Shown: positions 12,717-23,629 of the stretch, one piece after another
Position numbering within the stretch: position 1 is the stretch's first letter
Layout of the letters: each line of letters opens with the position of its first letter
Program-made: the position numbers and the translations under genes
Notes under the pieces: generated by a model
Database searches by the model: none
What the model was told of the DNA's origin: nothing
Seen by the model: only the letters and a program-made list of their open reading frames with translations
Source: Rachycentron canadum
Lineage: Eukaryota > Chordata > Actinopteri > Carangiformes > Rachycentridae
Direction: 5' to 3'
Assembly (NCBI GenBank): GCA_038496675.1
Contig: CM076660.1
Coordinates: forward strand, 1,801,029-1,865,028
DNA: 64,000 nucleotides

Positions 12717-12866
12717 GTGTTGACATTTGGTTGGAGGGAGGATATTCGAGTGGGCGACCCCATGCACACAAGGAAGGTTTGCTTTGACGCAGTCTCCCAC
12801 AACAGCCCCGTCACCCTGTACGACTGTCACGGCATGAAGGGCAACCAGCTGTGGCGCTACAGGAAG
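12717..12866 (+). CDS. galnt10: galnt10 coding exon: lectin domain, second (beta) repeat
   Basis: The exon has 50 codons in phase 0, from VLTFGWREDIRVGDP to GNQLWRYRK. It carries the beta repeat of the ricin-type lectin domain, with Cys residues in KVCFDA and LYDCHG and a clear QxW motif (QLW). The segment VTLYDCHGMKGNQLW is nearly identical to vertebrate GALNT10. The donor is gtacgg, weaker than the others in this gene. Confidence 0.96.
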
Positions 12867-14022
12867 GTACGGGCTGGTATTTAATTGTTTCCCCCTTTTC
12901 AGCCTTCCAACTGTGCTGTTGGTCTTTGGTCAGCAAAGCATCATTTAAGATAATTAATGAATCATTATATCTTTACTCTGGCCATCTGTTAACCTCTAAT
13001 TAAGTGCGAGAAAAAGAACGACGCATAAACAGCAGATACAAGTTACACTTCATGAGCCCGTGTTTCTTTAAAGCCACAGTCTGAAGATCCTTTGTGTGTG
13101 ATTTTAGCATCTTTGAAAATGTTCCAGTGACATCGAGCTTTGGTGTACAGAGACTCCCCAGGCTTTTATGATTTTTAATAGACTAACCATTTGTATCATT
13201 GGACAGCGGTGAGCTGTCGCTCTATGCACCTTTACGGATAGTGTGGAGTGACACTGTTAGGTCAAGGCTGAAGAACAGAAGATCTAAACGCGTCATTTAT
13301 AACAGTCTGACGTCAGCGTCCAAGCCTGATGATGAAGCTTTGACAATACACTGAGTAGAAGAAGAATCCAGTTTCTATAAAGACACAACATCTGGGTCCT
13401 GTTGGACTTCAATTCCAAAAAAGATCCTAGGATGTGTCTGTATTCACCAACACTGACTAAACCCTTTCGATTGAATACATTTTTTTTTTTTTTTTTTGCC
13501 AAAAATAACTATGGAGAACCTTTTACTGTGGCGAAGAGCACTTCATGAAGAAATGGGTCCTGCAGCGCCACATTACTTTGAAAGGTTTCGGCGAGCAGCG
13601 CTGAGCGTGACTCAGGAAAAACAATCAAGAATATTGATTTAATTTCTTATTTTTTCTGAGCCTGTCGACCTGACTTAGAGTAGAAACCTGTTTCCAGCAG
13701 GTTTCTCGATGTCCCACACAGTGTGAACAAAGAGAAAGACAGACACAAGACACACAAAAAAAGACTCTCAGAGAACAACTAAGTTAATAAGGAGCAAGTT
13801 AGAGAAACAACCGTTTCATGTATAAGTGTTTAACAACAAAGCTATTTTCTAAATTGAAAGCTTGGTTTTAAAAAAAAAAGAAGTATACAGCAAAACATTG
13901 GGTCACCAATTACTGGGACGTAAAAGCAACTCATTGAGCCAACAATGCTACAAAATAATATGCAGTGTAAAATAAATACAAAATGAATGAGGCTTTTCTT
14001 TTTGCTACTGTCCGTCCTCCAG
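12867..14022 (+). other. galnt10: galnt10 last coding intron
   Basis: This 1,156-bp intron ends in ctcctccag. It contains a poly(T) run near 13480-13497 and otherwise AT-rich sequence in which I recognise nothing. Confidence 0.85.
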
Positions 14023-14187
14023 GATAAGAGTCTGTATCACCCCGTCAGTAACAGCTGCATCGACAGCAGCCCGAGCGAGCGGCGAGTCTTCATGAACACG
14101 TGCGACAGCTCCTCCCCCGGCCAGCAGTGGCTGTTTGAGAGAACCAACGCCACCGTGCTGGAGCACTTCAACCGGGGCGCCAACTGA
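14023..14187 (+). CDS. galnt10: galnt10 terminal coding exon: lectin gamma repeat and stop
   Basis: The exon has 54 codons plus TGA at 14185-14187. It encodes the gamma repeat, with Cys in NSCIDSS and MNTCDSS and the QxW motif QQW, then the tail TVLEHFNRGAN. An N-glycosylation sequon (NAT) lies just before the tail, at the same place as NST in the mammalian protein. From memory, the mammalian protein ends at about FNRN, so the final GAN is a small C-terminal difference. The reading frame is intact to the stop. Confidence 0.96.
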   Translation, partial: DKSLYHPVSNSCIDSSPSERRVFMNTCDSSSPGQQWLFERTNATVLEHFNRGAN

Positions 14188-14263
14188 GGCCACTGGACAG
14201 CGAGATGAGGCGTCTTCCAAAGAAAATAAAAAAGGTCATGGAACAATGGTCAACTCAGATCAG
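14188..14263 (+). other. galnt10: galnt10 3' UTR, first part
   Basis: These 76 nt follow the stop and end at a strong donor, CAG|GTGAGT. An AATAAA at 14225-14230 lies only about 38 nt after the stop and is probably not used. If the donor is used, this piece joins the exon beginning at 15235. Confidence 0.6.
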
Positions 14264-14440
14264 GTGAGTCGAATTACACTCATTCCTTGTAAAAATGAAT
14301 CTAGATCCCAATGTGGTCGAGTATCTCCGAGGAGTGGGACTGTGCCTTAAAAGAATAAGTCTGGAGATATTTTAGACTTTCCTTATTGTCAACAAATCCC
14401 TACCACTGAATGTACTGCATGTCAAAAAAAAAAAATAATA

Positions 14441-14656
14441 AATGGCCACTTGAGGCTCCAAAAGTGAGTCAGTCCTCATTGATTCCCATGTTAAAATATC
14501 CAGCTTCACAGCAGAAATAAACATGGTGAGTCTCGGCTCCACCTCTTAGCTGAGAGTTCGGGTGCTGCCAGGATAGCGATGGCGCTCTGGGCTTCAGAAA
14601 CCTGTGGGTGACGTCGTGGAGGTTATGTACATCATTATGTGCAGTCAGTGGTATTA
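14441..14656 (+). repeat. Element C group, copy 2
   Basis: It contains TGGCCACTTGAGGCTCCAAAAG, CAGCAGAAATAAACATGG, GTCTCGGCTCCACCTCTTAGC and AGAAACCTGTGGGTGACGTCG. This is a widely seen fish repeat arrangement. It lies within the putative 3' UTR intron of galnt10. Confidence 0.7.
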
Positions 14657-14734
14657 ATCCATAACTGACAAAAGTTCCCAACAAATGCACCAAATGAAAT
14701 GAAAAAAAAAAAAAAAATGAAACCACTGTATATA

Positions 14735-14760
14735 CAGTGGGGTCCAAAAACCTCAGGCTG
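14735..14760 (+). mobile_element. Tc1-like terminal repeat fragment
   Basis: TA|CAGTGGGGTCCAAAAACCTC resembles the outer end of fish Tc1-like elements, with the expected TA target base pair before CAGT. No transposase sequence accompanies it. Confidence 0.5.
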
Positions 14761-15662
14761 TGTTCACATTGTGATACCGTTGACATTAAGAAATATAAGA
14801 ATATATACATATATACTCCAGTATCTCAGTTTAGTGTCTTGTCCAAATGGCACTTTGTCTGAGCTGCTCCAAGATGGTAATGTCCTCTGTTTTTCACTGT
14901 CTCCCAGATGAGGCTGGAAGCTACAAATGAACAACATGCTGCTTTAGAAACATTCCCCGTGGTGGAGCAGCGATCCAGTGCACTGGCTGAGCGCTCCGAG
15001 CGCTGGTCAGACCACACACACACTCAGCAAACATCCAGAATCCAATCATACAGCATGAGCCGGTGATGAGGAAGAAGGTAAAAGAGAGACGCGCTCGCCT
15101 GAGCACTAATGCAGCCAACAGTCGAGTCTGTTGTCAACATGTGACAATTCACTGACTTAAAAATACTGCAAAAAAAAAAAAAAAAAAGAAAGAAAACATA
15201 TTTTATTGATGGTCTGTGTTCTGTCTTTCTACAGGCTGGGAGAACCACAGTGAAACCAGATTGCCCTGTGGAAATTCAACAAAAGCTGCAGTTTGGACCT
15301 CAAGAGTTTACAAGTGAAAAACATTTGGAAAGACGCTCCTTTCTTTCGTTGTTGGTTCGATTCTGTCAAACACAGACTCTGTCGGAGTTAATGGATCTTT
15401 TCTTCGGCCTCTTCTACCCCTGCCTTTTTCTACTGTTGCCTTACAATTTCCAAGAGGGGGACACGCCCGCCCTTTGTTCTCATCCACGGTACCAAAACTC
15501 TTTTTGGTAGAGTAAAGATGTTACTCTAAAAAAGCATCACGTATTTTGAACAGTTTCTCCTGCACAGTGTGCAGATGCTCTGCAAAAAAATACCCTTTTT
15601 TTCAAAGGAAAAACATCTTGTACAGACTCATCTTAAAAGTGCAAATATTTTTTCTACTGTGT

Positions 15663-15668
15663 AATAAA
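15663..15668 (+). promoter_or_regulatory. galnt10: poly(A) signal AATAAA
   Basis: This canonical hexamer lies in TGTAATAAAGC. It is followed by T- and GT-containing sequence (ctgtgtctatttct) about 25 nt on, as expected for cleavage. It is the best candidate for the galnt10 mRNA end. Confidence 0.6.
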
Positions 15669-15680
15669 GCAACAAAATAC

Positions 15681-15686
15681 AATAAA
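15681..15686 (+). promoter_or_regulatory. galnt10: second poly(A) signal AATAAA
   Basis: A second canonical hexamer lies 18 nt downstream of the first, in ACAATAAACTGTG. Either or both may direct cleavage at about 15700. Confidence 0.55.
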
Positions 15687-15983
15687 CTGTGTCTATTTCT
15701 ATCAAAAGATAGGTTTAATGCTTATATAACAATATATATTAATGCTTAAATAAGAAATATTTCTTGTTCTGACATTTTACTGCTCACACATTTTTATGAA
15801 ATACATCACGTTCCTTATGACGCCTGAGGTAAATATCCAGAATGCATATTAACATCAGAGAATCAATGGATATAAAATACTAACAAGCAGCTGTTCGCGG
15901 TTGCCTGTTAACAAGTGTAAACTAAAACCTACAGCAGATTTAAGCATGCTAATGATACAGCAGTACGGACTGTGGGGGGGAAA

Positions 15984-16050
15984 TGTGGAGAGCCCGGAGG
16001 GAACCCACGTGCAAACGGGCCCCAGGTTCGAACCCAGAACTTCTCACTTC
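15984..16050 (+). repeat. Teleost interspersed repeat G, 3' fragment
   Basis: GAGAGCCCGGAGGGAACCCACG, then CCAGGTTCGAACCCAGAACTTCTC, matches the 3' portion of the repeat at 23630, including a piece missing from that copy. Confidence 0.6.
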
Positions 16051-16244
16051 CGAGGTCAAAAACTGTAAATGTCAAAAAATTGATCAAACAGGTGATGTCA
16101 CAGCAAAAAAAGGAGAAACCGCATTTAATCCCCTGCTCTCTTTTGGTGACTGTGTAATGGTTCAATCAAAGTCATCATCCTCACAAACATCACACCATCA
16201 CACCATGTTGTATGATATGCGTCTCATAATGATGGCTGTTGGCT

Positions 16245-16259
16245 GTTACCCCGGGCAAC
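16245..16259 (+). promoter_or_regulatory. possible RFX X-box downstream of galnt10
   Basis: GTTACCCCGGGCAAC fits the X-box consensus GTNRCC-N(0-3)-RGYAAC exactly, with a 3-nt spacer. Confidence 0.35.
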
Positions 16260-16407
16260 CACTTGCACATCGCCATATGGTTTCTGGGCAATTAAGTGAT
16301 TATCTGTCATAACAGAGTGGATGAACCGAGAGTGACAACATCTCCTTTGATTCTATAAAACCAGCATTGGTGCTGAATTGTTCCAAGCATTTATAGCGAT
16401 CTTTGAT

Positions 16408-16560
16408 CTCTCCTCTGATTGGCTGACTGACCTGCTGATACCAGAGCTCCAGAGAGCAGCTGAGAGAAGAGATGTAAAACTACACTGAGGATATTTTCTT
16501 ATGGATATCAACGCTTTAAAATAAAAAACGCAGGGAAAGTGTATAACATGGGACCTTTAA
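16408..16560 (+). mobile_element. Element A, copy 3, 3' half only
   Basis: It begins within the hairpin arm (CTCCTCTGATTGGCTGACTGACC) and runs to the 3' end ACATGGGACCTTTAA. The 5' half is missing. Confidence 0.75.
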
Positions 16561-18054
16561 AAAATATTTTTTAAAGCGTCAGCTGTGGAATTAATGCAGG
16601 AAGTCAAATACTATAAATTAGATAAAATGAGACACACATTTATTGATCCCCATAGCGGAAATTGAAATTTGACACATCAGCACAAGATTAGCATCTCATG
16701 GGGAAGGTGCGATCAGAAATAAAAATAAGAATAGAAGCATAAAATAAGATAAAACAGAAATACCATATACAATACAGTCTGTTATGTAAATGCGCAATAT
16801 AAAAATAGTCCTAATTCAATTGTTCTATACAATATGTGCATAGCAGTCTTTCCTCTTTTGTTTTTTTTTTTTAAATCATTGTCTTTATGCCAGTTTTTCT
16901 GCTATATGAAACTATATGTGTTGTGCTTGTTGAGAAGCTCAGCAGTTTTTAGTCATATTACTAAGTAACATTTTCTTGCTTGCAATGTAAAAGTATCCAA
17001 AAGAGTTAGGATTTTAAATTAATGAATAAATCAAATTAAAGCTGGAGTTGAGCTAAGGTCATCAGCGCAGAAGAGAGATGTCATGACACAGATAATACAT
17101 TTACATGATAATGAAACAAACTTTGAAGTTTGTGTAAATTATCATGCAGTGTCTCCTACACCCACAGTGTACATACTCCAGCTCTGTGTACTTGACCACT
17201 CAGATCCTTGACTCGGTATCTGTATATGAGAGCAGACATCTTATTGGAAATCTGATAAAACTGAGGTCACACAAACTCATCATCTCTGCTCAGCCTGGAG
17301 ATGAGACCCGTGCAGCAAGCTAACATTTCCCCACAAAGGACAGCAGCTGCCGAGGCCCAAAGTTCATTTACCACATCCACTTTTTTATTGACAGAGTGAG
17401 TCATCAACCTGAGTGGCAAATCCAATACCCAACTATGGGTCTGGGGATCGTATTGGCTGTCTAATGCCACCAAGGTCAAACAAACAAACGGTGGAAGCCT
17501 CAGAATAAATTACTCTAACCTTGGTCTTTTTTGTATTCAAGAAAGCTAGAAAACTATTGGAGTGTAATAACACAGAACTCCAATCACCAGATATTAGTGT
17601 GAATGCAAAAATAGTCCTGAAAGACATAGCGAGACACAAATTGCATCTCGGACATAAGAAGCAGTGACGAATTATATGAGTCGTTTTAACGACCACTGGA
17701 GTTAATGGACAGTTGAACCTGTATAAAATGTCTCATACATGAGAGAAAAATGCAGAAAAAAAGACCTTTGAGAGAGGGTTAATTTTTGAGCCTCTAAAGC
17801 TTGTCAAGTTCTCGCTCCAGTGCCGTTTCAATTATTTGTTATAGTTATTCACAAAATAATAAGTTGACACTATTCACACTGATTTACAGTCTGTGTTCCT
17901 TTTGTGCTCATCGGAGACTTTGGTCAAAGGCGAGAACAGTGTGGTTTGGGTACATTTTTTTACTTTATAGACGAAATGCAACCAACTTTTATTTTATTAT
18001 ACCACCTGAGGGAAAAACCAACCACAAAGGTCGTCTTTGCCAGGAGCTTCATGA

Positions 18055-18510
18055 CCATAGAGTGTATATAAAAGTGGGCAGAGACTGGAAAGTGAAGCCG
18101 ATGCTGCATATCTAATACTCATGAGGGACTGACTCCACTGATTGCAAACACAGGTTGCATTGAAGTCTATGTGAAAATGGCCCTACTTCTCACTTGATTT
18201 ATTACCTCGGTAAATGGTTTCCTAATGAGTTTATTAGTCTCAGTCTCTAGTTTCTCCAATGCAACATGATGTTCATTTTTTTAAATGATGGCCCCAATTT
18301 GAAAACAAAATAGACCAAGGGTATACATGAGGGCGTGGCTACGGTGTCATTGACAGACTGCACCACACGTGGCGACCTGCCTGATAATCATAGATGGAGG
18401 ACAGAGCAGGTCAGATCCACCCCTCACTCCTCCTCAGCACCACCTCCTCCTTTCAAACTGGAGGCTCACAAACCGATGGGTGACGTCACTTGTGTCATGA
18501 CCCTTGACGT
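18055..18510 (+). repeat. Element C group, copy 3
   Basis: It begins CATAGAGTGTATATAAAAGTGG, then has AAAGTGAAGCCGATGC, TTGCATTGAAGTCTATGTGAA and GAGCAGGTCAGATCCACCCC. It ends near GATGGGTGACGTCACTTG. In intact fish copies, as I recall them, the far end reads CTACGTCCA with TATACAGTCTATG, the inverse of this start, so it is probably a terminal-inverted-repeat element. Confidence 0.7.
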
Positions 18511-20320
18511 TTCATCGTCGGGTGACCTCTAGTGGCCGTGCGAGCTCAGAGCAACAAAGGCCGTGATGGATGGGTCCACAAAACGCAGGAGGCTGCAGTT
18601 TGTTTCTCCAGTCAACATCGATTCTTTTGTCCATAATGGTTTGGCAACTTTAGACACTGTAACCATGACAGCCAACACGATCTTTTACTGAACCTAATCC
18701 AGTAGCTTGTGCATTTGAGCCGAACCAAACCAAACCATGCACAACCTTAACTGCATATTTGTCATTGTTACCATGACAACGAGCCTAGGAACAAATTACC
18801 TATACGGTTGTGTAGTTGTTTAGATGGGTTTGTACTGATTAAACAATTATACAAGTGTACTTTACCAATAGATTCAATAAAATCTTCATGCACCTTTTTC
18901 ACGACGGGAGTGAAAGAGGTAATTTATTGAAGAATTCTACAGCTTTAGCTCCTTCATTTCTTTGAAGGATAAAAACACACTCAGAAGAAGTCTCTTAAAT
19001 TAAGTGTACAGACACCTTGAATATATAATGTGGAATTAAAAGCCAGATAAAGAATCCACATTTTTCTCACCGCAGAGGCCTTTAAGAGAAGAAGAAATAT
19101 CAAAGATTGTGTTGACGACTCACTTATTAAAGGATGACGATAAACATCAAGGAAAACCATCAGCTCCCGAGGCTCTTTGTCTTGCTTTAGAAATCTGAAT
19201 AGCTGCATGTGCTTTGATGAGCTGTGGAATCTACAGCACTGAGCTTTTCCACACAATTAATTCAAGGTTTAAGAAATAACGGTAGACATCATAATTGGTC
19301 CCCCGCTCTGAGGTGAAATTGGGTTGAAGTGACAGGCTGGCACAGGTTTCTGATTAAACTGGACATTTTCACTCACTTCTTCCTCTTCATCGTGACTGCC
19401 ATTTGAAAAGAGATGCATAAACTCGGAGGCGCAGAGTTTCACAAAGGGGAAAGAGACCAGATGTCATTTGAATTCCATTTCCGGCTCCATGTTTGCCCCC
19501 ATCGTATTATGACCCTGCAAATTGCACCCACTCCTTTTGATGATGTGTGATATGAACATCAGGCAGCATGAAATAGGAGGACAGATGCGAGCAGGAGTCA
19601 AAAACTGAAACAAACAAACAAAAAGGCTAATTGAATCCTGTCCTGACTGAAAAATAAAGCTATTTCTATTCTATAGTGTCCGCTTTTATCTTTCACATCT
19701 GGAAAATATGTTTGCAGAAATAGGTCAGAATGAAAAGCACCTTATTAGCATGTGTGTTAACCTGGGTAATAGAAGTATTAGTCGAATTTTGGAGATAAAA
19801 CTAAAAGGAGTCCTCGACTGAACCACGGCTCCTGGTGAAAATGAAAATTTCTCCCTCTCTGGGGAGACGCTTGCTGCCAGCGTGACTAATATCCAAACGC
19901 TCCTCCTGGCGTCTGATTGGCTCAGTCCTGGGAATCGGGAGAGGTGTGACAGGCCTGCTCTGCTCATAACCTATCAGCTGAATAATTACAGCTAACCTTC
20001 TTCTCCACAGGGCTCCGCTGCTATAAACGGCCCTGCTGTCACACGCTAATGGAAAATTGCGGCAGTGGCGGTGTCGCAGCGGCAGGCTCGGGTCATCGGG
20101 GACCTGGGTGGACGTATTCGGGTCAAATCCTTTAACATGCCTTGCTGTTTAAAAAAAAAAAAGAAAAAAGGCAGAGGTGGTGATTTAACACATCTTCCTA
20201 CCAATCTCACATGTTGACCCTTAAAAATTATACTCAAAAAGGAAAAAAAATATATTTTATGTGTTTGTTTGGCTTGATGATGGCTTGTTTCCATTTCCAG
20301 TAGGGGCTGCTTTTTATTTT

Positions 20321-20466
20321 ATTATAAAGCAGCTTTAGGTTTTATATTAATAATATGAAAGTATCAAAGTGCTCAGTCCACAGAGAAATGCCCACAGTCA
20401 GCTGTATTCAGAGCTTTAAAACGAGCCGTCGGGAATTCTGTAACTTTGTGGCGTCACAACAAAACT
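20321..20466 (+). mobile_element. Element A, copy 4, internal 5' fragment
   Basis: It matches the 5' internal part: ATTATAAAGCAG, then the CAGTCCACAGAGAAATG block, GAGCCGTCGGGA and GTCACAACAAAACTG. Both termini are missing. Confidence 0.7.
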
Positions 20467-20689
20467 GAATTTTGAAAACTTAAACACATATCATCAAATA
20501 TATGGAATGATCATTTAGATGCAAAATGGTGCGTTATTTATTGATTTACACTGCATGCCAGACCCACTCTTCCTAACAGCCGGAGGATTTTCTGTGTGTG
20601 TCCCAGAATTGGTTCAGGTTTCGTGCTGTATTCGGGCCGAATGATCCCACCAACTCAAAGCCTAAAGGACTGATCTAAAAGAGATGGAT

Positions 20690-21055
20690 TCAATTTCATT
20701 TAATATTTTTCCGGCCAAGGACCACTTGACACTAAAATAAAACCCACGGCACGCCTAACTTCCAAAAATCCCCAAAACCAACAGGGATACTGCTTCAGTA
20801 CAAGATAAGAAAAGCAAAGCAGGGGAGATTCCACTGAACTGAACTGGGGTCTCAAAATAACGAGGCCTGACCCCTCACCCTGTCCTCCCAGCTGTCTATC
20901 CATGACTATGTGTTGTGGGGTTGGGGTTAGGGTTAGGTGTTCAAGTCTCAGTCATGGTGACGACATCCTGTTGTGTCTGTTGTGAAAGCTCTCGTTGTTA
21001 AACCTGCGGTCACTTGTGGACCACTAATGGTCCACGGACCACACTATGGGAAAGG
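20690..21055 (+). repeat. possible hAT-like element remnant
   Basis: TTTTTCCGGCCAAGGACCACTTG and CCACGGCACGCC near the left end, and CTAATGGTCCACGGACCACACTATGGGAAAGG at the right end, resemble the ends of common vertebrate hAT-type elements. The middle is unassigned. Confidence 0.4.
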
Positions 21056-22743
21056 CCGATATATTCCATGTGGCCTGCAACAGTAAATACTGCTCAGTCC
21101 AAGCACGTGTTTAACACTAAAGGTACCTAGAAGCTACAGCTTCGTCAGAGATGAGGTAGGGTGCCACTTCTGAAGCTGTGCACGAATGGAGCCACATATG
21201 AAATTACACTTAACCTTGATCCTTCCCTCTCGGAGTGTGAGTTTCAGCATGATTGCAACAATATCATGTCAACGCTAAATGTCTGTCATCCTACCTGTTG
21301 TTTTCACTCCTTCAACATAACAGCTTGTCCCTCAGTCTGCATATTCTTATCATCATCCCCCCAACTGTGAAGCGAATGATTTTTTCCACCCTGCAGTTTG
21401 TCTGAGGCTCAGTCACTTGGTTAAATACCTGGTGTTATATTTACATAAACCCATTCAGCCCGGGTGAGTAAATCGCTGACTTGAGCCGCAGCAAATCAAC
21501 GGCATTTTGACAGGGACGCGGAGAAACAGCGGCTCATTGTACCGCCGTCAGTTACTCGCTGCTTTTTTGGAGACACACACATGCTGCTGTCACTTCTGTC
21601 TTTGAACAGATTTATACAGCGTGCTATATTCTGTTCAGGTTGCCTGCGCTAGGCAGATGTCCAAAAGCAGCTGATGTGCGGGAGCCAAGCTGCTTTTCAG
21701 TGACTCTTTACATGAAAGAAAACCATGAAAAATGTCAGCTGGAAACTAGAGTTTACATTACATAACAAGGTCCATACTGGTGTTTCTCTATTTTTAGTCC
21801 TTTTACTACAAAACAGCTACTTACTGCTGTAATATAGTTGTGTTTTTCTTTTTTGGAGTTTGGTGGTTATGACCGTGAGCATCATGTCTGTGAGAAGAGT
21901 AAACAGGACCAGAGGCAGATTCTTCAGGGAGATCATGTATAATTTATGTTAAGTATTACTTGTTAGTCAGACAGGCTTTTAGACCATGTCCACATTGACT
22001 AAATCTAAAAAAACTGTGCGTGAAAGTAAGTGCAACCACATCTGTTGCAATGGCAAACCATGAGTATATAATTGGGCCTTGAACTCGAGGCCCCCTGCCC
22101 GGGGGACTTTGGTTGTTCTTGTTTTTCGTTAGTATTTAGCCTACATGTGTCTACCTATTTGAACGGACATTGACGAGTGATACCTCTGGCCTTGAACATT
22201 CGAAAAGGTGGAGTGCACTAAATATCTAAATCTGATTGGTTCATTTCCCTGTTGCTTTCTGATACGTTTGGGCCTCTTGACGGTTCCCAAGTGGTAAAAT
22301 GCCTAACAACAGGGAAACTCTTTGAGTATCACAATGGGACACTTAACTTGTTCAACCCCCATCCTGTTCCCTCTTGTTCTCTTGGATCGGCTACAGTCGA
22401 GGTGTTGGGTGTTGTACATTTCATTATGAAGCCCCTTGAGCTCTTCTGTTTTTTAGTGCCGCCAGACTCACAAAATCAATTCAGCTACAGTCTGTTCATG
22501 CTTGCTGTCTTGGCTTGACTGATATCTGTGAGCTCCCACCCAATTTTTTGCGAAGCCTTTCATTGCACCTCTTTGAATTAAGAGCATATATTTCAGTTGA
22601 AAATTTCGGGTAAAAGTTTCATATGTTAACAAGCAATGCTTGTGTTTTGTCCTCTGTTTTATTCTCCACTTATGAAAAACAACCAAACAAACAACAAATG
22701 CTGCCTTGTGTATCTCTGTTTGTTCTGAGACAAATATGACCAC

Positions 22744-22768
22744 GGTCACATGAGGTCACATGAGGTCA
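22744..22768 (+). promoter_or_regulatory. possible nuclear-receptor direct repeat (DR4 type)
   Basis: GGTCA half-sites start every 10 bp: GGTCA at 22744, AGGTCA at 22753 and AGGTCA at 22763, each separated by CATG. Two exact AGGTCA half-sites with a 4-nt spacer fit the DR4 consensus known for thyroid-hormone and LXR receptors. A simple 10-bp tandem duplication would look the same. Confidence 0.35.
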
Positions 22769-23629
22769 CATGCTTCCCCAGGCTTTTACAGTAAATATTT
22801 AGCGATCGTGTTCATGACATCACTAATTTGACATTTTACCAAATCTATCCACTGAGAACCGCTGTACTGTATGTAGCCAAAAACAACAAGCCAGACAGTC
22901 CCAACACTGCCACACCAGAGATAATCAGAAAGCTTGGAGGAGATATCCCGCGTGAAAGCATCTGCCAGATAGTGAAGAATCAAAGCCTGTTCCCATTTCC
23001 AGCGCCTGTGCCGAGCGGCGCAATATTCATGAAGACAACAGAACAAAACAGGAGAAAGAATGACGACATCCCAGCTGTGTGAGCAAAGGCCTTCAGGACT
23101 GTCAATGACACATGGAAGGAGAAGCAAGCGAAAGAACTGCACATTTATTTAAAAAAAAAAAAAATATATATATATATATACACGAGAAAGTAACTTTGCT
23201 ATTTTGAGAATATTTCTGTGTGTGAAGTCTTGAGGGTGGTGGTCTCTCTGTCCAAACACAAGCAAACTGTGTCAATATTTTGCCCTTAAATTTGGCAGAG
23301 ACAACTGTAATCCCCAGAGGATATTTCGTAATCACATTGGTATTGTATCTAGTGCCAACATCAGGTCAAAATGTCTCAGAAGCACTAACGCGTTGCTTTA
23401 GAGAAAATTTCGACATGTAGCGGTCGGATTGCACTTTCCTAGTCCCCAGGGGATGACTCTTTTGCTGAGCTCTCCTAAAGCACTAAACTTGAAAAAACAA
23501 TGTTTTGGATGTAATTAAGACAGAATTAAACCTGACTGAGAGATTGACAGAAAATTTACTGAACACATGAAAAATCAGTGGAGGATGAACCCTCAACACT
23601 TTGGGCTCTGCAGAAATTCCCATCTTGCA

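Larger units (their letters stand above)
14264..15234 (+). other. galnt10: putative intron within the galnt10 3' UTR
   Basis: The 971-bp segment starts GTGAGTCG and ends in a pyrimidine-rich tract with TTTCTACAG. It contains a copy of element C (about 14441-14656), a Tc1-like terminal sequence (from 14735) and a poly(A) run (15171-15187). This repeat content is more typical of an intron than of mature UTR. The alternative is that it is retained as UTR, with an AATAAA at 14437-14442 available inside the repeat. Confidence 0.55.
1..15700 (+). other. galnt10: galnt10, 3' half of the gene (partial)
   Basis: This is the downstream part of a polypeptide N-acetylgalactosaminyltransferase gene. The enzyme transfers GalNAc from UDP-GalNAc to Ser/Thr of proteins in the Golgi lumen, the first step of mucin-type O-glycosylation. 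Six coding exons join in frame into 292 codons, and every intron starts GT and ends AG. The first exon follows a phase-2 intron and all later coding introns are phase 0. I recognise the subtype as GALNT10 from the linker (RVAEVWMDEYAEYVYQRRPE), the motif DLPKHYPPVEPPAAAWGE, and the C-terminal stretch from VTLYDCHGMKGNQLW to TVLEHFN. The length fits residues of about 312 to 603 of the vertebrate protein. The type II membrane anchor, the stem and the part of the catalytic domain carrying the DxH metal motif lie upstream of the window. A close paralogue is the only serious alternative. Confidence 0.93.
15235..15700 (+). other. galnt10: galnt10 3' UTR, terminal exon
   Basis: This is a non-coding segment after a good splice acceptor. 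It ends with two poly(A) signals, in the context GTGTAATAAAGCAACAAAAT. An 86-codon open frame inside it (from 15250) has no recognisable features and I take it as chance. The end near 15700 is inferred from signal spacing. Confidence 0.6.
15701..20320. other. intergenic, repeats and unassigned sequence
   Basis: The block holds a fragment of repeat G, a 3' half of element A and element C copy 3. Between 16600 and 18050 and between 18550 and 20300 the sequence is AT-rich with no recognisable exon, RNA gene or repeat. Confidence 0.7.

Noticed and set aside
14225..14230. AATAAA just after the galnt10 stop
   Set aside because: It is only 38 nt after the stop and lacks a convincing downstream GT-rich region. 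The signals at 15663 and 15681 are in a better context.
16023..16036. GGTTCGAACC, resembling a tRNA T-arm
   Set aside because: It is part of repeat G, which normally carries GGGATTCGAACC. No cloverleaf can be folded around it.
20921..20938. Telomere-like GGGGTTAGGGTTAGG
   Set aside because: There are only about two units, too short to be called an interstitial telomere.
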